A stretch of DNA of 32,164 bases from CAZKXX01 sp964556705 (GTDB taxonomy: Bacteria > Acidobacteriota > Terriglobia > UBA7540). Where the stretch lies: the NCBI GenBank assembly GCA_964556705.1, contig CAZKXX010000039.1, positions 1 through 32,164 of the forward strand, read 5' to 3'. Positions 8,848-15,251 of the stretch are shown here, piece by piece. Positions within the stretch are counted from its first letter, which is position 1; each line of letters begins with the position of its first letter. The notes beneath the pieces are model-generated. The model did not search any database. It saw only the letters and a list, made by a program, of their open reading frames with translations, and was not told the DNA's origin. The position numbers and the translations under genes are program-made.

Positions 8848-8939
8848 GGAAACTCGAAACTGGAAAATCGAAACTCAGCCCGCTGAACGACAGTCGATTC
8901 TCGACTTTTTGAGTTTCGATTTTCCAGTTTCCAGTTTCC
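8848..8939. repeat. 30-bp inverted repeat
   Basis: The arm at 8848-8877 and the arm at 8910-8939 are reverse complements over 30 nt with one mismatch; the inner 22 nt (core GAAACTGGAAAATCG / CGATTTTCCAGTTTC) are perfect. The composition, runs of GAAAC and TTTCC, differs from the surrounding GC-rich coding DNA. It starts 3 nt after a stop codon and encloses a smaller terminator hairpin. It may be a transcription barrier or a dispersed REP-like element; no second copy was noticed in this window. Confidence 0.8.
8892..8910 (+). terminator. Small intrinsic terminator inside the large inverted repeat
   Basis: AGTCGA (8892-8897) and TCGACT (8901-8906) pair around TTC, and the stem runs into TTTTT (8906-8910). 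It would end transcripts of the TPR gene whose stop is at 8845. The stem is short (6 bp), so strength may depend on the surrounding 30-bp inverted repeat. Confidence 0.55.
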
Positions 8940-8958
8940 CGCCCTTCCCAGCTATAAT
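8928..8958 (+). promoter_or_regulatory. Promoter of the ThuA-like gene
   Basis: A perfect TATAAT lies at 8953-8958 with TTTCCA (4 of 6 to the -35 consensus) at 8928-8933, a 19-nt spacer. Transcription would begin about 7 nt later, giving a short leader of roughly 25 nt holding GGAGG before ATG 8989. The -35 box falls inside the right arm of the inverted repeat. The -10 is convincing, the -35 is weak. Confidence 0.5.
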
Positions 8959-8988
8959 TCGCCCCGCTCACCATCCCGGAGGCCCGCC

Positions 8989-9744
8989 ATGAACCGTCGT
9001 CGCTTTCTTCGCTCTGCCGCTGCAGCGAGCGCGACTGTCGCGTATTCCGCCGCCGGTCGGGCAAAAACTCCCGCCGAGTCGAAAATCCGCGTCCTCTGCT
9101 GGTCCGAGCTGACCGAGCCGAAAGACGTCTATCCCGACGGCATCAGCGGCGCCATCGCCAGGTTTCTATCCAGGCGCGAGGGCCTCGACGTGCGCGTGGC
9201 TTCGATCAACGACGCCGAACAAGGCGTCAGCCAGGCTGCGGTGGATTGGGCGGACGTCCTCATCTGGTGGGGCCATATGAAGCACGACGAAGTCGCGGAC
9301 AGCCGCGTGGCGGAAATTTTGGGCAAACTCCGCGAAGGGCGGCTGGGCCTGGTGGCGATTCATTCGGCGCTCAACGCCAAGGTCTTCATGCGCGCGCTCG
9401 ACTGCACGGGGAAGATCGCTTCGTGGCGGCACGGCGCCGAGCCGGAATTTCTGAAGTGCGTCGCGCCCGCTCATCCCGTGGCGCGCGGGCTCGGAGACTT
9501 CACGATCCCCGAAACGGAAATGTATGACGAGCCCTTCGAAGTGCCCACGCCCGAGAAAGTCGTCTATTTCAGTTACTGGGAGGCCGGCGAGCAGTTTCGC
9601 AGTTGCTGCGTCTGGACGGTGGGAAAGGGGCGCCTCGTCTATTTCCGGCCCGGGCACGAGACCTACCGCGTTTTTCACCAGGAATTGCCCAACCGCGTGG
9701 TCGAAAACTCCGTGCGCTGGTGCGCGGAAGGCGCGCGGGTTTGA
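8989..9744 (+). CDS. Tat-exported ThuA-like domain protein
   Basis: 251 residues beginning with a twin-arginine signal (MNRRRFLRSAAAASATVA, cleavage around AAGRA). The body is a class I glutamine amidotransferase-like fold of the ThuA type: the early strand RVLCWSEL, then ADVLIWWGHM, LGLVAIHSA, PEFLKCVAPAHPVARGL, ETEMYDEPF and the late GKGRLVYFRPGHETY segment that is typical of ThuA. ThuA proteins are linked to sugar (trehalose) use, and family members are common beside exported sugar oxidoreductases, but their reaction is poorly defined. A GGAGG box lies just upstream of ATG 8989. The next gene cluster, on the opposite strand, includes an exported Gfo/Idh/MocA oxidoreductase, which fits a joint role in periplasmic sugar processing (inference). 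Confidence 0.88.
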   Translation: MNRRRFLRSAAAASATVAYSAAGRAKTPAESKIRVLCWSELTEPKDVYPDGISGAIARFLSRREGLDVRVASINDAEQGVSQAAVDWADVLIWWGHMKHDEVADSRVAEILGKLREGRLGLVAIHSALNAKVFMRALDCTGKIASWRHGAEPEFLKCVAPAHPVARGLGDFTIPETEMYDEPFEVPTPEKVVYFSYWEAGEQFRSCCVWTVGKGRLVYFRPGHETYRVFHQELPNRVVENSVRWCAEGARV

Positions 9745-9750
9745 ACGCGC

Positions 9751-10848
9751 TTACCGCTCCGCTTCGCCGGCGATTTCCGCCACCGAATTCGCCGCGGGTG
9801 CGAACGACTCCGACCGCTGCACGACCCGCCGATAATTCTTCCCGCTTCCCTCCGGAAGGTACGCAATCGAAATCAGGTTCGGGCGCGCGACAAGAACTTG
9901 CCGGCTGTCCTCCGGCCCGAGCACGAAAAACGCGGTCGAAAGCGCGTCGGCTTCCGCGGCGCGCGGCGCGAGCACCGCGGTGGCAAGCATCCCTTCCACC
10001 GGACGGCCCGTCCGCGGGTCGAGGATGTGCGCGTACACGTGCCCTTCAAGCGTGAAAAACCTCTCGTAATTCCCGGAAATCGAAAGCGCGAAGTCGCGCA
10101 GCCGGACGACGTCGGCGACCTTCTCGTTCTCGAACGGGTCGCGCAGGCTCACCGGCCAGGCGCGCTCTCCCGGAGGCGCGCCGAGCGCGTAAAAGCTGCT
10201 CGTGCCGCTCGCCACCATGGCGCTTTCGATTCCGTAAGATTTCAGGATTTCCACCGCACGGTCCACCGCGTAGCCCTTGCCGATTCCCCCGAGGTCCAGC
10301 TCCAGCCCCTCGACATCGAAACGGATGGTCCGCGCTCCCTCGTTCAGCCGCACGTGACGGAAGCCGATGCGACGGCGGACGGCTTCGAGTTCCTCGTCCG
10401 CGGGCACGCGCCCCTGGCCGCGAAAAAATCCCCACGCCTTCATCAGCGGCCCGACGGTGACGTCGAACGCGCCGCCGGTCTCCTCGCTGTAATCCAGCGA
10501 CTCGCGCAGCAGGCGAAAGAGGGCGGGCTCCACCAGCAGCTCGCGCGCGGCGGCCTGGCGATTGATGCCGGAAAGCTCGCTCTCCGGGCGGTAATGGCTC
10601 ATCTGCGCGTCAATCGCGTCGAATTCTTCGAAGACTTCACCGGCCACGGCGGCCACATGCGCGGCGTCCGCGCCGTACGCGACCACGGTGAACGTGGTCC
10701 CCATCGTTTCGTGTGTGGCTTCGTAGCGCACGAGTTCTGCGTCCGCGGCGCGAAACGCTCCGCCCGCCGCGAGCAGCGCGGCGCCCGCGAGCAGGCCCAC
10801 GAAAGGCGCCGCTCGCCAAACGCGCGGAATGGAATGTCGAGGATTCAA
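9751..10848 (-). CDS. apbE: FAD:protein FMN transferase
   Basis: 365 residues with an N-terminal hydrophobic export segment (FVGLLAGAALLAAGG). ApbE hallmarks are present in order: ETMGTTFTV near the start, FDAIDAQMSHYRPESELSGI, TGGAFDVTVGPL, the glycine-rich DLGGIGKGYAVD near residue 177, HILDPRTGRP, and AEADALSTAFFVLG. The enzyme links FMN from FAD to a Thr or Ser of a redox protein in a Mg-dependent reaction, usually in the periplasm. Its usual targets (NqrB/C, RnfG, NosR or FMN-binding-domain proteins) are not in the window. It begins with TTG at 10848, 18 nt after the stop of the Gfo/Idh/MocA gene and in the same frame, with no good ribosome-binding site, so translation probably depends on coupling to the gene upstream. 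Confidence 0.94.
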   Translation of the reverse strand: MNPRHSIPRVWRAAPFVGLLAGAALLAAGGAFRAADAELVRYEATHETMGTTFTVVAYGADAAHVAAVAGEVFEEFDAIDAQMSHYRPESELSGINRQAAARELLVEPALFRLLRESLDYSEETGGAFDVTVGPLMKAWGFFRGQGRVPADEELEAVRRRIGFRHVRLNEGARTIRFDVEGLELDLGGIGKGYAVDRAVEILKSYGIESAMVASGTSSFYALGAPPGERAWPVSLRDPFENEKVADVVRLRDFALSISGNYERFFTLEGHVYAHILDPRTGRPVEGMLATAVLAPRAAEADALSTAFFVLGPEDSRQVLVARPNLISIAYLPEGSGKNYRRVVQRSESFAPAANSVAEIAGEAER

Positions 10849-10866
10849 ATTCTCAGAAATCCCGTT

Positions 10867-12174
10867 TCAGGATTTCTTCGGCCATTCTACAGGCTGGCCG
10901 GTATCAATGGCGCGGTTGCCGTAAATCACCGCCAGCGCGTCCGCGATGCCGACTTCGACGGGCGCGATCGCCGGCTTCGATTCCCGGATGCTCGCGAAAA
11001 AATTCACCATCTCCGTGTACATCGGGTCGTGCGGCTCGCGGTATTCGTAAATGCCCATCGAAGCCAGCCATCGCCGCGCGAAGAGGAGTTCGCGGTCGAG
11101 AAACCCGCGCGGCTCGGCCCCCGCTTCCGGAAAAATCGGAAACCCCTTCTTCGCCGCTTCTTTTGAGACCGTCGCGCCCGCCCACCAGTTTTCCTTCGCC
11201 GCGCCTTTGGAGACCTGCGCCACCGATTCGCGGAAATACATCCCGCGTCCCACGGTGATTTCGATCGTGCCCTGGTCGCCCGAAATCTGCTCGAAGAAAC
11301 CTTCGTGCGCGTTGTAGAGGATGGAGGTGAAGACCATCCGCCGCCCGCCGGGATAATCGAAAATCGTGTGGACGTTATCGCAGGTCTCGCGCCCGTCCTG
11401 CCAGTAGTCGATGCCGCCCCGCCCCACCACCGAGACCGGCTCGGCGCCAAACGCCCAGTTGGCCACGTCAATCTGGTGCGAAGCCAGTTCCGCCATCAGC
11501 CCGCCCGAGTATTCGCGGTACATGCGCCAGTTAATCTGCCGCTCGAGCTTCGGGTCGGCCACCGGTCGCCGCCAGTCGCTGTTCCGGTGCCACTGCGCGC
11601 GCACGAACATCACTTTCCCCAGCGCGCCCTTGCGGATCATCTCCATCGCCGTCTGGTAGAGGACGCTCGAGCGCCGCTGCAATCCCACCTGAAGCACCTG
11701 CTTCGGACGCTCCGCCGCGGCCGTGCGAATCGGCTCCGCTTCTTCTTCCTTGAAGAACATGCTCTTCTCGACGAAGACGTGCTTGCCGGCGGCGAGGCTG
11801 TCGAGAATCATCCGGGCGTGCAGGTAGAGCGGCGTGGCGATCATCACCGCGTCAATGTCCTTGCGTTCCAGCAGACGCCGGTAGTCGTCGTACGTGTCGG
11901 GTTTCCCGCCGATGGTTTCGACGCCTTTCTTGAGATTCGGCGGGTAGATGTCGCACGTCGCCACGCAGCGGCCCGCGGGAATCGTCGAAAGGTGCTTGAG
12001 CAGCGCGAGGCCCTGGCTCCCCGTGCCGATAAAGCCGTAATGGACCACCTCGCCCGGCGCGGGCGCAGCTTGAAGCGCCGGGCCGCCCGGCGCCTGCGCG
12101 AACGCGCCCGCCGCGGCAACGCCCGCCGCCGTCTTCAAGAAATCGCGGCGCGTGAATTCCGACTGACCTGCCAT
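10867..12174 (-). CDS. Tat-exported Gfo/Idh/MocA family oxidoreductase
   Basis: 435 residues. The twin-arginine signal TRRDFLKTAAGVAAAGAFA predicts export of the folded, cofactor-loaded enzyme. A Rossmann NAD(P)-binding domain follows (YGFIGTGSQGLALLKHL, then VATCDIYPPNL), with VMIATPLYLHARM and the family's GKHVFVEKS segment, where Ser replaces the usual Pro of EKP. The substrate domain contains GGLMAELASHQIDVANWAFG, with the H-x-x-D pair typical of the active site. Exported members of this family act on sugars or glycosides, but the exact substrate cannot be read from sequence. AAGGAG lies 6 nt before ATG 12174. It forms an operon with apbE, an uncommon pairing. An exported NAD-dependent enzyme needs tightly held cofactor or in-cycle regeneration. 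Confidence 0.93.
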   Translation of the reverse strand: MAGQSEFTRRDFLKTAAGVAAAGAFAQAPGGPALQAAPAPGEVVHYGFIGTGSQGLALLKHLSTIPAGRCVATCDIYPPNLKKGVETIGGKPDTYDDYRRLLERKDIDAVMIATPLYLHARMILDSLAAGKHVFVEKSMFFKEEEAEPIRTAAAERPKQVLQVGLQRRSSVLYQTAMEMIRKGALGKVMFVRAQWHRNSDWRRPVADPKLERQINWRMYREYSGGLMAELASHQIDVANWAFGAEPVSVVGRGGIDYWQDGRETCDNVHTIFDYPGGRRMVFTSILYNAHEGFFEQISGDQGTIEITVGRGMYFRESVAQVSKGAAKENWWAGATVSKEAAKKGFPIFPEAGAEPRGFLDRELLFARRWLASMGIYEYREPHDPMYTEMVNFFASIRESKPAIAPVEVGIADALAVIYGNRAIDTGQPVEWPKKS

Positions 12175-12350
12175 GTCGTCTCCTTAATATGGCTCCGGGG
12201 AAATCTGCGACAAACAGTCGCTGCGGAGCGGAAAAGTGCCCACGCGCAGGATTTTAGCACTTCCGTCGCCAAAGTCGGGTGACAGCCGTTAGCCGTCAGC
12301 TTTCAGCCGTCAGCCAAGAGAGGTCGAAAGTTCACAGACCGTCGTGGGCG

Positions 12351-12469
12351 CCCGTAACGCAGGTCTGTTTTTCGAGCCTGCCTGCCCTGCCTGCGGCAGG
12401 CAGGGCAGGCAGGCTGCGGCTTTTGGTCAGGCAACCGCCGCGGGTCAAACGACAGACGCGCGCTACGGG
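12351..12469. repeat. Dispersed inverted-repeat element, copy 1 (MITE/REP-like)
   Basis: The left end CCCGTAACGCAGGTCTG (12351-12367) and right end CAGACGCGCGCTACGGG (12453-12469) are imperfect inverted repeats, 14 of 17 matching. The right arm (CCGCGGGTCAAAC, CAGACGCGCGCTAC) closely resembles the right arm of the element at 17218-17316, so the two belong to one family. It has no coding capacity. It lies just past the 3' end of the desaturase gene. Copy 1 also carries a 41-nt GCCTGCC palindrome, absent from copy 2. Confidence 0.75.
12375..12415. repeat. Near-continuous 20-bp palindrome nested in repeat copy 1
   Basis: Arms at 12375-12394 and 12396-12415 are perfect reverse complements separated by a single G. 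They are built from GCCTGCC units. On either side the sequence continues like the left arm of the parent repeat (CAGGTCTG before, CTGCGGCTT after), so the palindrome looks inserted or expanded inside it. Such a structure should extrude or stall polymerases readily. Confidence 0.85.
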
Positions 12470-12482
12470 AATGTCGCTTCGC

Positions 12483-13307
12483 TCAGGCAAATTGTGGGAG
12501 GGGCTTCGACCCCGGACGGTCGGGCGCGAGAATGGGGGTGAGCAGCAATCCTTTCACCGACTGCCGCGCGTCGTCGTCGTAGCCGTCGAGCCCGAAACGG
12601 ATCTGGCTGTAGTCCGGTTTCTCGCGATAGCTCGCGAAGAGCCGGTCCCAGACGCTCAACAGGCTCGAAAAATTCGAGTCCGTCTCCGGCTGGAGGCGCG
12701 AGTGGTGGACCTTGTGCATGTTCGGCGTGACGATGGCGTAGCGCAGCGCCGTATCCAGCCGCGCCGGAAGCTGGATGTTGGCGTGATGGAACTGCGTGCA
12801 GCCGAGCAGCATCGTGTCATAAACGATCAGTGTCCAGAGCGGAATGCCGAGGAGCGGAATGAGCGCCAGACGCAGCGCCGACGAAAAGCTGATTTCTCCC
12901 AGATGAAAGCGCGTGGCCGTGGTGACGTCCATCGCCGGGTCGCTGTGGTGCATGCGGTGGAACCGCCAGAGGAACGGCACGCGATGGTTGATGCGATGCC
13001 ACCCGTAGGTCCAGCAGTCCAGCAGCAGAAACGCCGCCACCGCGTGGACGGAAGGGTTCAGGCCCAGCGCGTTCAGCAGGCCGAGCTGGCGATCTTCGGT
13101 CAGGACGGCGACGGCGACCGTCAGACCGGCGAAGACCGTGGCGAGGACCAGACCGTTGAGGAGTGCGACGGTGAGGTTGCGCGTGGCGTGCCGCAGCCTC
13201 AACCCGGAAGGACGGAAGAACGGCGCGAACGACTCCCACGTCCAGAAAAGAAACAGGACTGAGAGGGCGAGAAGCGGTTGCCAGAATTCCGCGAGCAAAC
13301 CCAGCAT
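12483..13307 (-). CDS. Sterol desaturase / fatty acid hydroxylase family membrane protein
   Basis: 274 residues with several hydrophobic helices (about 8-25, 45-70, 88-102, 145-168). The eight-histidine di-iron pattern of the superfamily is complete: H104-x3-H108 (HRINH), H117-x2-H120-H121 (HRMHH), an additional H174-H175 (QFHHAN), and H198-x2-H201-H202 (HKVHH). Members use O2 and an external electron donor to hydroxylate or desaturate lipids in the membrane; the substrate here (fatty acid, hopanoid, carotenoid or ether lipid) is not evident. The ribosome-binding site AGGAGGTGA, 4 nt before ATG 13307, is the strongest in the window, suggesting high expression. It lies 64 nt downstream of an ArsR-rhodanese regulator gene on the same strand and is likely cotranscribed with it. 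Confidence 0.92.
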   Translation of the reverse strand: MLGLLAEFWQPLLALSVLFLFWTWESFAPFFRPSGLRLRHATRNLTVALLNGLVLATVFAGLTVAVAVLTEDRQLGLLNALGLNPSVHAVAAFLLLDCWTYGWHRINHRVPFLWRFHRMHHSDPAMDVTTATRFHLGEISFSSALRLALIPLLGIPLWTLIVYDTMLLGCTQFHHANIQLPARLDTALRYAIVTPNMHKVHHSRLQPETDSNFSSLLSVWDRLFASYREKPDYSQIRFGLDGYDDDARQSVKGLLLTPILAPDRPGSKPLPQFA

Positions 13308-13371
13308 GGCGTCACCTCCTCAAACGACGAGGATTGAGGGCCGCGATGACTTTTTCCGAATGGCGCGCGCA

Positions 13372-14055
13372 TCAGGCGGAAACTTCCACCGGCAGTCCCG
13401 CTTCGCGCCATTCCCAGACCCCTTCTTCCAGCCGGCGCACGTTCCAGCCGCGCGCCGCGAGCACGCCCAGCGCTTCGTCGGCGTAAACGCAGTAAGGCCC
13501 GCGGCAGTAGGCGACAATCGTGCGGTCCGGCGGGAGTTCCTCGAGCCGGCGATCGAGCTCGTCGAGCGGAACGGAAATCGCGCCGGGCAAATGGCCGGCG
13601 TCGAATTCGACGCGCGGGCGGACGTCGAGCAGGACCGCCTCGCCGCGCGCCATGCGCTCGCGCAGTTCCTCCGCGCTGATCCGTTCGAACTCGTTGCGGC
13701 GGTTTCGATAGGCGTCGAGCGCGCGAGAAACTTCGGCGACCTGCTGCTCGGCTACGCGGCGCAGCTCGCTCCACAGCCGCGCCACCGCTGCGTCCGCGAG
13801 GCGATAGCGGATGTGAAGGCCGCTGCGCTCGTCCGCCACCACGCGCGCGCGCTTCAGGCGCTGTAAGTGCTGCGAGGTGTTGCCGACGGTCATCCCCGCT
13901 TCGCGCGCCAGCTCCTCGACCGTGCGCGGCGCCTGGGCGAGCAGGTCGATCAGCTCGAGGCGGCGCGGGTTGGCCATCGCCTCGGCCAGCAGCGAGAACG
14001 AACGAAACAGCCAGTCCTTCGCAGGATGCCTTCGAGTCCGTCCTGATTTCGACAT
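13372..14055 (-). CDS. ArsR-family regulator fused to a rhodanese domain
   Basis: 227 residues. Residues about 15-95 form an ArsR winged helix-turn-helix (AEAMANPRRLELIDLLAQAP, VEELAREAGMTVGNTSQHLQ, LKRARVVADERSGLHIRYRL). A helical linker leads to a rhodanese domain at about 125-222 (LLDVRPRVEFDAGHLPGAI; active-site loop YCRGPYC with C184 as the expected persulfide cysteine and C189 five residues on). The metal-binding ELCVCDL motif of arsenic-type ArsR is absent, so sensing through sulfane sulfur or redox at the rhodanese cysteine is plausible. This fusion is a known architecture. It probably regulates itself and the downstream desaturase gene: a palindrome lies 29 nt before its start. Its start ATG 14055 has GGAGAA upstream at a rather long spacing. 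Confidence 0.93.
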   Translation of the reverse strand: MSKSGRTRRHPAKDWLFRSFSLLAEAMANPRRLELIDLLAQAPRTVEELAREAGMTVGNTSQHLQRLKRARVVADERSGLHIRYRLADAAVARLWSELRRVAEQQVAEVSRALDAYRNRRNEFERISAEELRERMARGEAVLLDVRPRVEFDAGHLPGAISVPLDELDRRLEELPPDRTIVAYCRGPYCVYADEALGVLAARGWNVRRLEEGVWEWREAGLPVEVSA

Positions 14056-14083
14056 ATATTCAGCTTTTCTCCAGGTATTTGCA

Positions 14084-14099
14084 GTATTCTATTGAATAC
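14084..14099. promoter_or_regulatory. Candidate operator of the ArsR-rhodanese gene
   Basis: GTATTC-TATT-GAATAC is a perfect 6-4-6 palindrome in a locally AT-rich stretch, 29 nt upstream of the regulator's start codon. Size and composition suit an ArsR-type dimer site and it would overlap the minus-strand promoter. Binding is inferred, not shown. Confidence 0.5.
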
Positions 14100-14316
14100 A
14101 AGAATAGATCAGACGGCCTTCCCTTGTCAAGAGGGTCTCTATTTGCCTGGGGGCTATAGGCGTTCTCGAAGCCCGAACCCCATCGGCCTTGCTCGCCATC
14201 CACTTCCCCGCCATTTCCCCTTTGCCTCGCAACCCATGCGAAGTATGATTTGCGCCTTGTGCCATCAACCGGCTCGGCGCTTCGCCTGCCGGCCGACAAT
14301 CAACTCGGAGCAAGCC

Positions 14317-15222
14317 ATGTCTTATTTCAGAAAGCTGGTGACGGCGCTGTTCGTTGTTCTCTGCCTCGCGGCCGTCGCGCGCGGGCAACTCGGTACGTTC
14401 ACGCCTGAGCAGCGCCTCGCGCTGACTCGCGAGTGGCGCGGCGAACGATTCGAAGACGGCCGTCCGAAGATTTCCGACGAACTCCTCGAACGCCTGAAAA
14501 AGGTGAAAGCGGAGATTGCCTGGGAGGTGATGCGGAGCAAGGGCTATCGCTTCCAGTTCGAGGGCGGCTGGAAGGTCATCAACCCGGCGCAGCGATTGGT
14601 GGGGCGCGTGGTGACTGCGGTCTTCATGCCGCTGCGGCCGGACGTCAGCGCTGCCATCAACGATATCGGCAAAAAGGAAGGCCGCGTCGGCCCCGGGCAG
14701 AACTCCTGGGTCATCGACACGCTGCGCAAAGACGACGTTCTGGTGGTGGACCTGTTCGGAAAGATCAACGACGGGACGTTTGCCGGCGACCGGCTTTCGA
14801 CTTCCATTTTCGCCAAGACGGGCACGGGCTTCGTCGTGGACGGCGCGGTGCGCGACGTGCGCGGCATTTCCGAAATCGAGGGCATCCGAGTTTACGTTCG
14901 CGATTTTCATCCTTCGGCCATTGCCGGCGTCACGCTGATGGGCATCAACGTGCCCATCCGCATCGGCGAAGTCACCGTCATGCCCGGCGACATTGTGTTG
15001 AGCGATCCGGAAGGGCTCACCTTCATTCCGCCGCACCTTGCCGGGGAGATCGCGGACCAGTCGGAGTTGGCCATCCTCCAGGACGAGTGGGGCCACCAGA
15101 TGCTGCGCGAGGGGCGCTACACGCCCGGGCAGATTGATACGCGATGGACGCCGAAGATGGTGGAGGAATTCAATCGCTGGGCGGAAGCGCGCGGCGCCAA
15201 AGTGCGCATGAAGACGGAATAA
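14317..15222 (+). CDS. Exported RraA-like / HMG-aldolase-type protein
   Basis: 301 residues from ATG 14317; CGGAG at 14306-14310 is 6 nt upstream and the protein then starts with a Sec signal peptide (KLVTALFVVLCLAAVARGQ). The frame stays open further upstream but that part looks non-coding. The core is RraA-like: GRVVTAVFMPLRPD, VLVVDLFGKINDGTFAGDRL, then the signature VDGAVRD (D175-D180, with R179 and D180 as substrate- and metal-binding positions), VNVPIRIGEVTVMPGDIV-type strands (here GINVPIRIGEVTVMPGDIV) and the DPEGLTFIPP segment. Family enzymes cleave 4-hydroxy-4-methyl-2-oxoglutarate-type acids to pyruvate or decarboxylate oxaloacetate; others bind RNase E. A signal peptide makes an RNase role very unlikely. 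It leads an operon with an enolase-superfamily and a RidA-like gene. Confidence 0.9.
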   Translation: MSYFRKLVTALFVVLCLAAVARGQLGTFTPEQRLALTREWRGERFEDGRPKISDELLERLKKVKAEIAWEVMRSKGYRFQFEGGWKVINPAQRLVGRVVTAVFMPLRPDVSAAINDIGKKEGRVGPGQNSWVIDTLRKDDVLVVDLFGKINDGTFAGDRLSTSIFAKTGTGFVVDGAVRDVRGISEIEGIRVYVRDFHPSAIAGVTLMGINVPIRIGEVTVMPGDIVLSDPEGLTFIPPHLAGEIADQSELAILQDEWGHQMLREGRYTPGQIDTRWTPKMVEEFNRWAEARGAKVRMKTE

Positions 15223-15251
15223 CGCGAGACGGCAGGAAGGAGCGTGCAGCG

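Larger units (their letters stand above)
12175..12482. other. Repeat-filled intergenic region, no gene
   Basis: About 308 nt between two minus-strand genes. The part next to the Gfo/Idh/MocA gene holds its ribosome-binding site and presumably its promoter. From 12284 to 12314 there are short tandem units (AGCCGTCAGC at 12291-12300 and again at 12305-12314, with a variant before them). From 12351 to 12469 lies an inverted-repeat element containing a nested palindrome, listed separately. No open frame resembling a protein was seen. Confidence 0.7.

Noticed and set aside
14092..14316. 75-residue N-terminal extension of the RraA-like protein
   Set aside because: The extension is not protein-like, and a ribosome-binding site plus signal peptide mark ATG 14317 as the start.
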